The notes under the pieces are model-generated. The model was not told the DNA's origin. It made no database searches and saw only the letters and a program-made list of their open reading frames with translations. The position numbers and the translations under genes are program-made. From positions 40,953 to 104,952 of the forward strand of contig WGMA01000062.1 of NCBI GenBank assembly GCA_016125285.1: a stretch of DNA of 64,000 bases, written 5' to 3'. The stretch comes from Phycisphaera sp. Lineage in GTDB: Bacteria; Planctomycetota; Phycisphaerae; Phycisphaerales; Zrk34. This document shows positions 8,430 to 17,274 of this stretch, piece by piece (within the stretch, counting starts at the first letter, position 1; every line of letters begins with the position of its first letter).

Positions 8430-9845
8430 ATGGCCCGGCCCATGACCATCACCGAAAAGATCCTCGCCAAGCACGCCGGCAAGGCCGACGTCAAGCCCGG
8501 CGACAACGTCTGGATCGATGTCGACGTCCTGATGACCCACGACGTGTGCGGCCCCGGCACGATCGGCATCTTCAAACGCGAGTTCGGCGAGGACGCCAAG
8601 GTCTGGGACCCGGATCGCGTCGTGATCATCCCCGATCACTACATCTTTACGGCCGACGACAAGTGCCACCGCAACATCCAGATCCTGCGTGACTTTGTCA
8701 CCAGGCAGGGCATCCGCTATTACTACGACCCCGATTTCGTCAACGCGAACGAGGGCTCGGGCATGCCCAGCCCCTACCGCGACCCGACGAAGACCAACTA
8801 CAAGGGCGTCTGTCATAAGGCGCTGCCCGAGGAAGGCCACTTGCGCCCCGGCGAGGTCCTGCTCGGCACCGACAGCCACACCTGCACCGCCGGCGCGTTC
8901 GGCCAGTTCGCCACCGGCGTGGGCAACACCGACGCCGCGTTCACGCTCGGCACCGGCAAGACGTGGGTGAAGGTCCCGCCGACGATGAAGTTCGTGTTCC
9001 ACGGCGAGATCCCGCCGTACCTCACCGCCAAGGACCTGATCCTCGCGGTGATCGGCCAGATCAGCGTGTCCGGCGCGACGTACAAGTCGATGTACTTCAC
9101 CGGCGAGGGCATCGCGTCGCTGACCCTTGAAGACCGCATGACGCTGACCAATATGGCGATCGAGGCCGGCGGCAAGAACGGCGTGTGCGACGTCGACGAC
9201 AAGACGCTCAACTACGTCAAGGCTCGCTCGACGCGGCCCGAGTGGGAGGTGTTCACCGACGATGCCGGCGCGGCGTACGACTACGAGTTCGAATGGGACC
9301 TGGGCGTGATGGAGCCGATGGTCGCCAAGCCGCACAGCCCCGACAACAAGGCCACCGCACGCGCGTGCGAAGACACGAAGCTCGACCGCGCGTACGTCGG
9401 GTCGTGCACAGGCGGCAAGATCACCGACATGATCATGGTCGCCGCGCTGCTCGACGGACAGCAGGTCAAGATCCCGACGTTCGTTGTGCCCGGCTCGACC
9501 GAGGTGCACGCCGACATGCTGCGGATGAACATCCGTGGCGAAGACAAGAAGCTCGGCGAGAAGAGCATCTACGAGACGCTCGAAGCCGCGGGCTGCAACA
9601 TCGGCCCGTCGAGCTGCGCCGCGTGTCTCGGCGGACCGAAGGACACTTTCGGCCGACTCAACGAGGCGATCAACTGCATCTCCACGACGAACCGCAACTT
9701 CCCCGGGCGCATGGGCGACAAGAACGCCGGCGTGTTCCTCGCGTCGCCGCTGACGGTCGCCGCGTCCGCGCTGACCGGTCACGTGACCGACCCCCGCGAG
9801 TTCGTCAGCGAGCCGATCGTCACGGGCTCGGCGGGACTGGTCTAA
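8430..9845 (+). CDS. leuC: 3-isopropylmalate dehydratase, large subunit (aconitase family)
   Basis: A 471-residue aconitase-superfamily protein, the size of LeuC/homoaconitase large subunits. It would isomerise 2- to 3-isopropylmalate in leucine synthesis together with a small subunit (LeuD), which is not in this window. The three [4Fe-4S] ligands are visible: Cys326 in GSCTGGK, Cys396 and Cys399 in SSCAACLGG. Family motifs GTDSHTCTAGAFGQ (~145-160) and NRNFPGRMG (~420-430) are present. A good SD, GAAGGAG at 8417-8423, precedes the ATG. The next gene begins 2 bases after the stop. Homoaconitase or a methylmalate-type dehydratase are alternatives that sequence alone does not exclude. Confidence 0.87.
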   Translation: MARPMTITEKILAKHAGKADVKPGDNVWIDVDVLMTHDVCGPGTIGIFKREFGEDAKVWDPDRVVIIPDHYIFTADDKCHRNIQILRDFVTRQGIRYYYDPDFVNANEGSGMPSPYRDPTKTNYKGVCHKALPEEGHLRPGEVLLGTDSHTCTAGAFGQFATGVGNTDAAFTLGTGKTWVKVPPTMKFVFHGEIPPYLTAKDLILAVIGQISVSGATYKSMYFTGEGIASLTLEDRMTLTNMAIEAGGKNGVCDVDDKTLNYVKARSTRPEWEVFTDDAGAAYDYEFEWDLGVMEPMVAKPHSPDNKATARACEDTKLDRAYVGSCTGGKITDMIMVAALLDGQQVKIPTFVVPGSTEVHADMLRMNIRGEDKKLGEKSIYETLEAAGCNIGPSSCAACLGGPKDTFGRLNEAINCISTTNRNFPGRMGDKNAGVFLASPLTVAASALTGHVTDPREFVSEPIVTGSAGLV

Positions 9846-9847
9846 CA

Positions 9848-10189
9848 GTGTCCCTCAACGGCAAACAACGCGGCCAACTCAAGTCCATCGCGCAGACGAT
9901 GGGCGACTCGCTGCACCTCGGACACGACGGCATGACCGACGCGTTCAACGCCCGGCTCAACCGCATGCTCGACGAGCGCGAGCTCGTGAAGCTGCGTTTC
10001 GTCGAGGTCACCGGGGCGATGCGCAAGGAACTGGCGACGATGGTCTGCGCGGTGTCCGGCGCCGAGTGCATCCAGATCGTCGGCCGCACCATGCTGCTGT
10101 ACCGCGCCAATCCGTCGCTCGACGCCGAGAAGCGGGCGCTGCCGATGGCGGTGGTCACGGATGAGTCCGCCGACGAGCCGAGCGTCTGA
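9848..10189 (+). CDS. yhbY: YhbY-type CRM-domain RNA-binding protein
   Basis: A 113-residue protein from GTG 9848, two bases after the leuC stop. It matches the CRM/YhbY fold: GKQRGQLKSIAQTM at the N-terminus, LHLGHDGMTDAFNARLNRML in the middle, and CIQIVGRTMLLYRAN at the end of the domain (~88). An acidic tail follows. Family members bind pre-50S ribosomal particles. Co-transcription with leuC looks accidental functionally. The same frame is open upstream inside leuC, but homology starts only at GTG 9848. Confidence 0.85.
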   Translation: MSLNGKQRGQLKSIAQTMGDSLHLGHDGMTDAFNARLNRMLDERELVKLRFVEVTGAMRKELATMVCAVSGAECIQIVGRTMLLYRANPSLDAEKRALPMAVVTDESADEPSV

Positions 10190-10199
10190 GTACGGCCGG

Positions 10200-10205
10200 T
10201 ATAAT
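10200..10205 (+). promoter_or_regulatory. -10 element TATAAT placed for a leaderless transcript
   Basis: A perfect TATAAT ends 6 bases before ATG 10212, so normal initiation would begin at or next to the A of the start codon. No -35 match is evident at 16-18 bases. The same -10-to-ATG spacing occurs at 23282-23287. Confidence 0.45.
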
Positions 10206-10211
10206 CCGCCG

Positions 10212-11777
10212 ATGCGCCATGCCGCCGACGAACCCCGCGCCATGCTGAAAACGATCCACAAACGACTGATCGGCCTGTGCGTCGTGACCGCGCTGGTCGT
10301 GATCATCGGCCGCGCGACCGGGCCGTCGGACATCACCGATCACGACCAGCCGCGCACCGTGGCGTATACCGCGGACATGGTGATCAATCATCGTTACGCG
10401 TTGCCCGCCGACGTGCGGATGCTGCCGGCGACCAAGCCGCCAATGTACAACTGGATCGCCGCGCCGCTGGTGAGCCTCGGCGTGTGGGATGAGTGGGCGC
10501 TGAAACTACCATCGATGCTCTCGGCGATCGTCACGACCGTGCTGACCGTTCTCATCGCCATGCACCTGGCGCGGCGCGCCCGCGGTGCAGCGGGGGACGA
10601 TGACGAACTGACCCGCGCGGGCGTCGATCCGCTGACGTTCGGACTGGTGGCCGGGGCGATCTATCTCGCGTCATACCCCGCGATCAAGCTCGCGTACCTC
10701 GCGCGGCCCGACCCGGTGCTCGTGATGTTTCTCGTCGCCGGCTGGCTGTGCTCGACGCTGCTGCTCGACCGGCTGTCGCGCCGCGCCCAGGACGATCCCA
10801 GTGGTCTTTCGTCGTGGAACGGAGCGGCGGTGATGCTCCAACTCGGCTTGTGGCTGAGCGTCGCGGGCGCCGCGCTGAGCAAGGGCCCGCCCGCCGCGAT
10901 GCTGCTGATCTATGTCGTGCTCGCCCCGGGCATCGTCTACGGACGATGGTCCCTGTCGCTGCGAAGCGGCTGGTGGTGGGGACTGCCGCTCTCGCTGGGC
11001 CTGACGGGTCTGTGGCTCTGGTTCGCGTACAACGCCGACCCGCAGCACGTGACCGAGAAGCTCATCGGTCACGAGATGGTCGACCGTGTTGGTGGATACG
11101 AAGGCTCAAACTGGCGGTGGCTGACGACGCTGTGGGAACTGCCCGCGTGGTTCCTGCAGCGGAATCTGCCGTGGTCGATCTTTATGGTGCTCGCGATGAT
11201 TCACGTGTCGCCGCGGCGATGGTTCCGCGGTGCATTCGGGCCCGCGACGATATGGATCTTCATCGTCATCGGCTTCTTCTCGCTCAGCGTATTCAAGCGT
11301 GACGACTATCCGACGCCGGCCTATGCGGCGGCGGCCGCTCTGGCTGCATACTGGCTGCTGGGTGTCGCGGCGAAGTATCGACTGACGCCCCACCGCGTAG
11401 CGATTGCCGCGTTGCTCGTCGCGTCGCTGTTCATCGTCCATCAGCACGTCACCGAAGCCGCGGCGATCCACCTGCGCGGCGTCCGTCTGCACGCGTTCGC
11501 CGATAAGGTTCGGCCGATCATCGGCAACGACGAGGTGATCTTCATCGATCAGGGCCGCAACGCGTTTCCCGTGCTGCTGGCGCGTCATCCGCGCGGCCAC
11601 ACATCGCTCGATGAGTGCCCCACCGCGAAGTGGCTTGTCCAGCCGCTGCCCGACGATACCGATCCCGACGCCTACGCCGCCGCGCATTCCAACGTCGTGC
11701 TCGTCTCCGACACGCTGTTCGAGGTCAACTACGACAAGCCCGGCCGATACGCGCTCTGTCGCGTGGAGCAGAAGTAA
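10212..11777 (+). CDS. PMT/ArnT-family membrane glycosyltransferase
   Basis: A 521-residue polytopic membrane protein related to the PMT_2/ArnT (GT39/GT83) lipid-linked sugar transferases. The first extracytoplasmic loop carries acidic residues and a DITDHDQPRT stretch after TM1, then TKPPMYNWIAAPL, both characteristic. About 11 hydrophobic segments alternate with short loops, and a soluble C-terminal part (~430-521) follows. It would transfer a sugar from a polyprenyl phosphate donor to an envelope acceptor in the periplasm. I start it at ATG 10212, which lies at the expected transcription start of the TATAAT above. ATG 10242 (MLKTIHKRL) is an alternative. It converges with the sulfatase gene. 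Confidence 0.8.
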   Translation: MRHAADEPRAMLKTIHKRLIGLCVVTALVVIIGRATGPSDITDHDQPRTVAYTADMVINHRYALPADVRMLPATKPPMYNWIAAPLVSLGVWDEWALKLPSMLSAIVTTVLTVLIAMHLARRARGAAGDDDELTRAGVDPLTFGLVAGAIYLASYPAIKLAYLARPDPVLVMFLVAGWLCSTLLLDRLSRRAQDDPSGLSSWNGAAVMLQLGLWLSVAGAALSKGPPAAMLLIYVVLAPGIVYGRWSLSLRSGWWWGLPLSLGLTGLWLWFAYNADPQHVTEKLIGHEMVDRVGGYEGSNWRWLTTLWELPAWFLQRNLPWSIFMVLAMIHVSPRRWFRGAFGPATIWIFIVIGFFSLSVFKRDDYPTPAYAAAAALAAYWLLGVAAKYRLTPHRVAIAALLVASLFIVHQHVTEAAAIHLRGVRLHAFADKVRPIIGNDEVIFIDQGRNAFPVLLARHPRGHTSLDECPTAKWLVQPLPDDTDPDAYAAAHSNVVLVSDTLFEVNYDKPGRYALCRVEQK

Positions 11778-11803
11778 CCGTTGCGGCTTGCGGTCGCGCG
11801 TGA

Positions 11804-13231
11804 TTAAAGGTCCGGGTACGCCTTCTTGAGGTCGAGATTGTCGCCGGTCTGCTGCTGAAGCTTGAGCAACTCGGCGAACAGTTCGCGGATGGTCGACGCG
11901 AACTTCGGATCTTTGGCGAGGTCGTTCATCTCGTACGGATCGTCCTTGAGGTTGTACAGGCGGGCGACCGGTCCGTTGGGGTAGAGGATGAGCTTGTAGT
12001 CGCCGAGCGTGACCATGCGCTGCGCGTCGAGGTACGCGCCGTAGATCGCGTCGTACTGCGTCTTGCGCTGGCCCTTGATCACGGGCAGCACGCTGTTGAA
12101 CTGGACCCAGTCGGGCTTGTCGACGCCGGCGATCTCGAGCGTCGTGGCCATCGCGTCCTGCAGGTAGATACGCGTGTCGAACCTCTTGCCCGCGGGGACG
12201 CCGGGCCCGACGATCGTGAACGGCACGCGGACCGAATCGTCGTACATGTTCTGCTTGCCGAGCAGGCCGTGGTGACCGACAGCGAGGCCGTGGTCGGCGG
12301 TGAAGATGATCCACGTGTTGTCGGCCTTGCCGGACTTCTCGAGCGCGTCGAGGATGCGGCCGATCTGGTTGTCCATGTGGCTGATCAGCGCGAAGTACTC
12401 GTGACGGTGGACCTGGATCTCACGCTCGGTGCGCGGGAACGGCGCGAGCTTCTCGTCACGCAGGCCGTGGCCGGTCTTGGCGACCTCGCAGTACGGGTAC
12501 TCCGGCAGGAAGTTGACGGGGACCTTGATCTTGTCGACGGGGTACATGTCGAGGTACGAGCCGGGCGACTGCCGCGGGTCGTGCGCGGCGTTGAAGGCGA
12601 TGTACATGAAGAACGGTTTGTCGGCCTTCTTGGCGTTGTCGAGGAAGTCGAGTGTCTCGTCGCCGACCACCTCCGACCAGTGCTTGCCGCCTTCCCAGTA
12701 GCCGCCGAACTTCGGGTCGGACGGGTCCCACGGGTCGGTGCCGTCGGCGAGCGGGCGGTTGTAGCCGGTGGGCGTCTGCTTGGGCATGCCGCCGCGGACG
12801 TGACCGGTGTGGTCGAACGCTTTGTCGGCGGCGGTGCTCACGTGCCACTTGCCGGTCATGTAGGTGTCGTAACCGGCCTTCTTCATCTGCTCGGACCAGA
12901 GCTGGCCGCTCTGCCGCTCGGCGTCGGGCTTGAGCTTGTGGGCGTGCCAGAGGAAGCGACCGGTGTTGAGCATCGTGCGGCTCGACACGCAGACCGCGCC
13001 GGTCCACGCGCCCATGTTGTAGGCGTGGGTGAACGTCGTGCCGCGCTGCACGAGCTTGTCGATGTTGGGCGTCTTGACGTCTTCCATCCCGTACGCGCCG
13101 ACCGTTTCGTAGCACAGGTCGTCCGCGAAGATGAACAGGATGTTGGGCTTGTCGGCGGCGACCGCGGGACGAGCCACAGCGGCGCAGAACAACGTCATGA
13201 CACAGAGTGTGATCCAGGCGAAACGCGACAT
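11804..13231 (-). CDS. Exported sulfatase (alkaline-phosphatase superfamily)
   Basis: A 475-residue protein with an N-terminal signal peptide (about residues 1-26, cut near AVAADKPN). It shows the sulfatase metal-binding start PNILFIFADD (Asp37/Asp38), the signature region AVCVSSRTMLNTGR with Cys81, and a later FTADHGLAVGHHGLLGKQNMYDDSVRVPF block typical of choline-sulfatase-like enzymes. The residue two after Cys81 is Ser, where the usual signature C-x-P/A-x-R has Pro or Ala, so formylglycine maturation is not certain. Start ATG 13231 has GGAGG 5 bases upstream; the GTG at 13237 overlaps that SD and is rejected. Likely substrates are sulfated polysaccharides, by family analogy. Confidence 0.88.
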   Translation of the reverse strand: MSRFAWITLCVMTLFCAAVARPAVAADKPNILFIFADDLCYETVGAYGMEDVKTPNIDKLVQRGTTFTHAYNMGAWTGAVCVSSRTMLNTGRFLWHAHKLKPDAERQSGQLWSEQMKKAGYDTYMTGKWHVSTAADKAFDHTGHVRGGMPKQTPTGYNRPLADGTDPWDPSDPKFGGYWEGGKHWSEVVGDETLDFLDNAKKADKPFFMYIAFNAAHDPRQSPGSYLDMYPVDKIKVPVNFLPEYPYCEVAKTGHGLRDEKLAPFPRTEREIQVHRHEYFALISHMDNQIGRILDALEKSGKADNTWIIFTADHGLAVGHHGLLGKQNMYDDSVRVPFTIVGPGVPAGKRFDTRIYLQDAMATTLEIAGVDKPDWVQFNSVLPVIKGQRKTQYDAIYGAYLDAQRMVTLGDYKLILYPNGPVARLYNLKDDPYEMNDLAKDPKFASTIRELFAELLKLQQQTGDNLDLKKAYPDL

Positions 13232-13407
13232 GAACACCTCCAGCGGTGCGGGGGTTGGGTAGACGTGCCCGAATTCGCCGCATGGTAGCAGCGCATCCTA
13301 CGCCCGACCATTGCGTGGCTATCGGAAATTTCACCGTCGCAACATCATCGCCACACATTTCCAAGCCACACTCCCGCCGCCTGCACACCCACCCAAAGGA
13401 AACACTC

Positions 13408-14130
13408 ATGATCTCCCGAAAAGCACTCGTGTTCGCTGTGACGCTGCTCAGCTCCGCCACCCTGTTTGCCGCGGTCGTCGCCACGGAACTCGCCACCTCG
13501 CCCGACGCGATCCTCGCGACGGGTCCGGCCGCCTGTGCCCAGGGCCTCAAGCAGGTCGACGCCGTGACGATCAGCGCCGGCCACAACCTCAACACCGAGA
13601 TCCCCGCCGAGAACGAAGACGGCACCGTGAACGTCGTCGTCGAGATCCCTGCGGGCACGCTCGCGAAGTGGGAGGTCAACAAGGAAGGCGTGCTCGAGTG
13701 GGAGGTCAAGAAGGACAAGCTGCGCATCGTGCAGTATCTGCCGTACCCCGGCAACTACGGCATGGTGCCCAGCACCGTGTTGCCGAAGGAACTCGGCGGC
13801 GACGGCGACCCGCTCGACGTGCTGATCCTCGGCCCGACGCTGCCGCGCGGCACGGTCGCCCGCGTCCGCTTGATCGGCGTGATGAAGTACCTCGACCGCG
13901 GCGAGCAGGACGACAAGATCCTCGCCGTGATGGAGAACACGCCGCTGGGCAAGGTCACTTCGATGGAGGAGCTCGACGAGAAGTTCAAGGGCGTCAGCCT
14001 GATCGCGCACACGTGGTTCGACAACTACAAGGGACCCGGCAAGATGGAGTTCAGGGGCTGGGGCAGCGCGTCCGACGCCCGTGACACGCTGACCGCCGCG
14101 AAGAAGGCGTTCGAGTCCGGCGCGAAGTAG
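13408..14130 (+). CDS. ppa: Exported type I inorganic pyrophosphatase
   Basis: A 240-residue protein. An N-terminal signal-like segment (MISRKALVFAVTLLSSATLF, cut perhaps near residue 45) is followed by a complete family I soluble pyrophosphatase: VVVEIPAG, AKWEVNKE, PYPGNYG, the signature DGDPLDVLIL and DRGEQDDK. The acidic residues that bind Mg2+ and the Lys/Glu/Tyr active-site positions of the E. coli enzyme have counterparts, so it should hydrolyse pyrophosphate. The unusual point is the export signal: these enzymes are normally cytoplasmic. AAAGGA at 13395-13400 supports ATG 13408; an upstream in-frame start at 13246 would give a non-signal extension. Confidence 0.87.
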   Translation: MISRKALVFAVTLLSSATLFAAVVATELATSPDAILATGPAACAQGLKQVDAVTISAGHNLNTEIPAENEDGTVNVVVEIPAGTLAKWEVNKEGVLEWEVKKDKLRIVQYLPYPGNYGMVPSTVLPKELGGDGDPLDVLILGPTLPRGTVARVRLIGVMKYLDRGEQDDKILAVMENTPLGKVTSMEELDEKFKGVSLIAHTWFDNYKGPGKMEFRGWGSASDARDTLTAAKKAFESGAK

Positions 14131-14252
14131 TCACGCAGGGAAGGCGCATCGCAGAGGGGAATCACGACGGCCGTCGGCGCAGGTCGGCGGCTGTTTCTGT
14201 GCGCCTGCCGCGTTTGAAGAGCTGGTAGAATCATCCGCGGAGGCACACGCTA

Positions 14253-14930
14253 ATGCGACGTACGATTGTCATCACGGGTGTCACGCGCGGGCTCGGTCGG
14301 GCGTTGGCGCATCGCTTCGCCGAGGCGGGTCACACGGTGATCGGCTGCGGTCGGTCGGCCGAGCACGTCGCGGCGTTGCGCGAGGTGTACGGCGCACCGC
14401 ACCGGCTCGACGTGGTCGACGTCGCGGACGATCGCGCGGTGGCGCAATGGGCGTCGGACGTGATCGACACCCACGGTGCGCCCGACCTGCTGATCAACAA
14501 CGCGGCGCTGATCAACCGAAACAATGACCTGTGGGACGTCCCCGCCGCGGAGTTCGACGCGGTGATCGACGTCAATCTCAAAGGGGTCGCCAACGTGATC
14601 CGCCATTTCGTCCCGGCGATGATTGATGCCAGGCGCGGCGTGATCGTCAACCTGTCGTCGGGCTGGGGTCGGTCGACGTCGCCGCAGGTGGCGCCCTACT
14701 GCTGCACGAAGTGGGGCATCGAGGGGCTGACGCAGGCGATGGCGCAGGAACTGCCGCGCGGGCTGGCGGCGGTGGCGGTGAACCCCGGCGTCATCGACAC
14801 CGACATGCTCCGCACGTGCTGGGCCGACGGCGCGGCTTCGTTCCCGGACGCCGACACGTGGTCGCAACGCGCCGCGCCGTTCATGCTGAACCTCACCGCG
14901 TCGGACAACGGCGCGTCGCTGAGCGTTTGA
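14253..14930 (+). CDS. Short-chain dehydrogenase/reductase
   Basis: A 225-residue classical SDR. The dinucleotide-binding motif TGVTRGLG is at ~8-15, NNAA at ~87-90, catalytic Ser in NLSSGWG, and the Tyr-Lys pair in YCCTKW (~148-152). It would oxidise or reduce a small alcohol/ketone, plausibly a sugar derivative given the GH88 gene 33 bases downstream. An SD-like GCGGAGG (14237-14243) precedes the ATG, with TAGAAT at 14226-14231 as a possible -10. The C-terminus is short compared with the ~250-residue norm. Confidence 0.85.
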   Translation: MRRTIVITGVTRGLGRALAHRFAEAGHTVIGCGRSAEHVAALREVYGAPHRLDVVDVADDRAVAQWASDVIDTHGAPDLLINNAALINRNNDLWDVPAAEFDAVIDVNLKGVANVIRHFVPAMIDARRGVIVNLSSGWGRSTSPQVAPYCCTKWGIEGLTQAMAQELPRGLAAVAVNPGVIDTDMLRTCWADGAASFPDADTWSQRAAPFMLNLTASDNGASLSV

Positions 14931-14963
14931 GCCACACCCCGCGATCGGATACAACCACGCCCG

Positions 14964-16364
14964 ATGATTGATATCGATTCCACACTGACGCCCAGGAGTC
15001 TGTTGAGCAAGATCGATCGCCTGTGGCGGTTGTCCGGTGAGCGCATCCGCGCGATCGCCGCGGCGTCGAAGCCCGGCGATCCGTCGCCCGTCTTTACCGT
15101 CAAGGGACGCTACACCGCCAAGGGCTGGACGGAGTGGACGCAGGGCTTCGAGTACGGCTCGGCCCTGCTTCAGTTCGACGCGACCGGCGACGCCGAGATG
15201 CTCGACTTCGGCCGACGCATGACCCTCGAGCGCATGGCGCCGCACGTGACGCATTTCGGTGTGCACGATCACGGTTTCAACAACGTCAGCACCTACGGCA
15301 CGCTGTGGCGGCTCGCCCGCGAGGGGCGCACCGACGACGCGGCCGAGGGCACGCTGTCCGTCTGCGAGATGGCGCTGCGTGCGAGCGCGGCGGTGCAGGC
15401 GTCGCGGTGGTCGAAGACGCACGAAGGCGGCGGCTACGTGTATTCGTTCAACGGCCCGCAGTCGCTGTTCATCGACACCGTGCGCTCGATGCGCGTGCTG
15501 GCGATCGGGCATCAGCTGGGCCACCGCGTGCTGGGCGAGGCGGATGAGCCGATCGACCTGCTGCGGCGGCTGATCGAGCACGCGCGGACCACGGCGACGT
15601 ACAACGTGTTCTACGGCGAGGGCCGTGACGCGTACGACGTGTGGGGCCGTGTCGCGCACGAGTCGATCTTCAACCCCAACGACGGGCGATTCCGCTGCCC
15701 GTCGAGCCAGCAGGGCTACTCGCCGTTCACGACGTGGACGCGCGGGCTGGCGTGGGCCATGCTCGGGTTCGCCGAGCTGCTGGAATTCGTTGCGACGGTC
15801 GAGGATGACACGCTTGCCGCACACGGCGGGCGCACGGAGATCGAGACGATGATGCAGCGCGCCGCGCGGGCGACGTGCGACTTCTACATCAACCACAGCC
15901 CCGTCGACGGCGTCCCGTACTGGGACGCGGGCGCGCCGGGGCTGGTGTTCCTCGGCGAGTACCTCGATCAGCCCGCCGACCCGTTCAACGATTTTGAGCC
16001 CGTCGATTCGTCCGCGGCGGCGATCGCGGCGCAGGGACTCGTGCGGCTCGGCCACTATCTCGAAGCGCACGGCGCGGGCGAAGCCGACGCCGACGCGGCG
16101 CGACGTTACACCGCCGCGGGCCTGACCGTACTCAACAACCTCTTCGAGGAGCCCTACCTCGTCGACGATGACGACCACCAGGGACTGATCTGGCACAGCG
16201 TGTATCATCGGCCGAACGGCTGGGACTACATCCCCGACGGGCAGAAGGCGCCGTGCGGTGAGTCGAGCATGTGGGGCGACTACCACGCCCGCGAGGTCGC
16301 CCTGCTCGTGCAACGCATGGCGAAGGGCGAGCCGTACTACACGTTCTTCGGTCCGGTGAGGTGA
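14964..16364 (+). CDS. Glycoside hydrolase family 88-like (unsaturated uronyl hydrolase)
   Basis: A 466-residue protein with the six-hairpin (alpha/alpha)6 barrel pattern of GH88. Recognisable blocks are TTWTRGLAWAMLGFAELL, GVPYWDAGAPG, PVDSSAAAIAAQGL and CGESSMWGDYHAREVAL, in the order seen in family members. The Asp residues in these blocks are candidates for the catalytic acids. GH88 enzymes remove unsaturated uronic acid from oligosaccharides made by polysaccharide lyases. No signal peptide is seen, so it acts in the cytoplasm. It lies between two SDR genes, 4 bases before the next, which suggests a small sugar-acid catabolic operon. Confidence 0.82.
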   Translation: MIDIDSTLTPRSLLSKIDRLWRLSGERIRAIAAASKPGDPSPVFTVKGRYTAKGWTEWTQGFEYGSALLQFDATGDAEMLDFGRRMTLERMAPHVTHFGVHDHGFNNVSTYGTLWRLAREGRTDDAAEGTLSVCEMALRASAAVQASRWSKTHEGGGYVYSFNGPQSLFIDTVRSMRVLAIGHQLGHRVLGEADEPIDLLRRLIEHARTTATYNVFYGEGRDAYDVWGRVAHESIFNPNDGRFRCPSSQQGYSPFTTWTRGLAWAMLGFAELLEFVATVEDDTLAAHGGRTEIETMMQRAARATCDFYINHSPVDGVPYWDAGAPGLVFLGEYLDQPADPFNDFEPVDSSAAAIAAQGLVRLGHYLEAHGAGEADADAARRYTAAGLTVLNNLFEEPYLVDDDDHQGLIWHSVYHRPNGWDYIPDGQKAPCGESSMWGDYHAREVALLVQRMAKGEPYYTFFGPVR

Positions 16365-16368
16365 AGCG

Positions 16369-17145
16369 ATGAGCCATCAACCCGTAGCACTGGTCACCGG
16401 CGGCGGCCGCGGCATCGGCCTGGGCATCTGCGAGGCGCTGGCCGCCGAGGGGTGGTGCGTCGCGTTCAGCGGGCTGCGTGACGCGAGCGACGTGACCGAG
16501 GCGCTGGAACGTATCGAACAACACGGCGGCGAGGCGAAGTACATCCGGGCCGATGTGTCTGTTGCGGACGACCGCCAGCGCGCGATCGACGAGATCAGGT
16601 CCGCGTTCGGCCGCCTTGACATGCTGGTCAACAACGCGGGCATCACGTCGCAGGGCCGCGACGACATCCTCGCGGCGGGCGAGGCGAGCTACGACAAGGT
16701 GATGGACGTCAACCTCAAGGGGCCTTTCTTTCTGACGCAACTCGCGGCGAACTACATGGTCGAGCAGATGGAGACGGGCGTGGATCTGCGTGCCTGCGTG
16801 ATCAACATCTCCTCGATCTCGGCGCAGTTCATATCGACCAACCGCGGCGACTACTGCCTGACCAAGGCGGCGATGGGCATGCTGACGCAACTCTGGGCGT
16901 CGCGGCTCGGCGAGTACGGCATTCCGGTCTACGAGATCCAGCCGGGCCTGATCCGCACGGACATGACCGCGGCGGTCACCGAAAAGTACGACCGCATGAT
17001 CGCCGACGGCCTGCTGGTCACGCCGCGTTGGGGCGAGCCGGGCGACGTCGGCAAGGCCGTGGCGATGCTCGCCCGGGGTGACCTGGCGTACTCCACCGGC
17101 CAGACCCTTACGATCGACGGCGGCATGCACATCCGTCGCCTTTAA
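16369..17145 (+). CDS. Short-chain dehydrogenase/reductase (FabG-like)
   Basis: A 258-residue SDR with TGGGRGIG (~10-17), NNAG (~88-91), NISSISAQF with the catalytic Ser, and YCLTKAAM with Tyr and Lys. The C-terminal GQTLTIDGGMHI is typical of 3-oxoacyl-ACP reductase-like SDRs. Sequence annotation often calls such genes FabG, but its place right after a GH88 hydrolase argues for a sugar or sugar-acid substrate. It starts 4 bases after the GH88 stop and is surely co-transcribed. Confidence 0.87.
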   Translation: MSHQPVALVTGGGRGIGLGICEALAAEGWCVAFSGLRDASDVTEALERIEQHGGEAKYIRADVSVADDRQRAIDEIRSAFGRLDMLVNNAGITSQGRDDILAAGEASYDKVMDVNLKGPFFLTQLAANYMVEQMETGVDLRACVINISSISAQFISTNRGDYCLTKAAMGMLTQLWASRLGEYGIPVYEIQPGLIRTDMTAAVTEKYDRMIADGLLVTPRWGEPGDVGKAVAMLARGDLAYSTGQTLTIDGGMHIRRL

Positions 17146-17274
17146 TACGACACACTTCCGCGTGAAAAATGGTCGGCCTGACCTCCGTGCGATAAGATGC
17201 TGTACCGCAAGCGGTGACGCGGGCACGTCTGCCCGATCGTCGGGGCTGAAATCGATCTCCCGGAGGCGCCCATC

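Noticed and set aside
14250..16313. A 687-codon minus-strand open frame
   Set aside because: Antisense to the SDR and GH88 genes, which have clear family motifs; it has none.
17142..17165. TAATACGACACACTTCC, resembling a phage T7 promoter
   Set aside because: Only the first nine bases and CACT agree. The functional GG/ATA part is absent and no phage-type polymerase gene is present, so it is chance.
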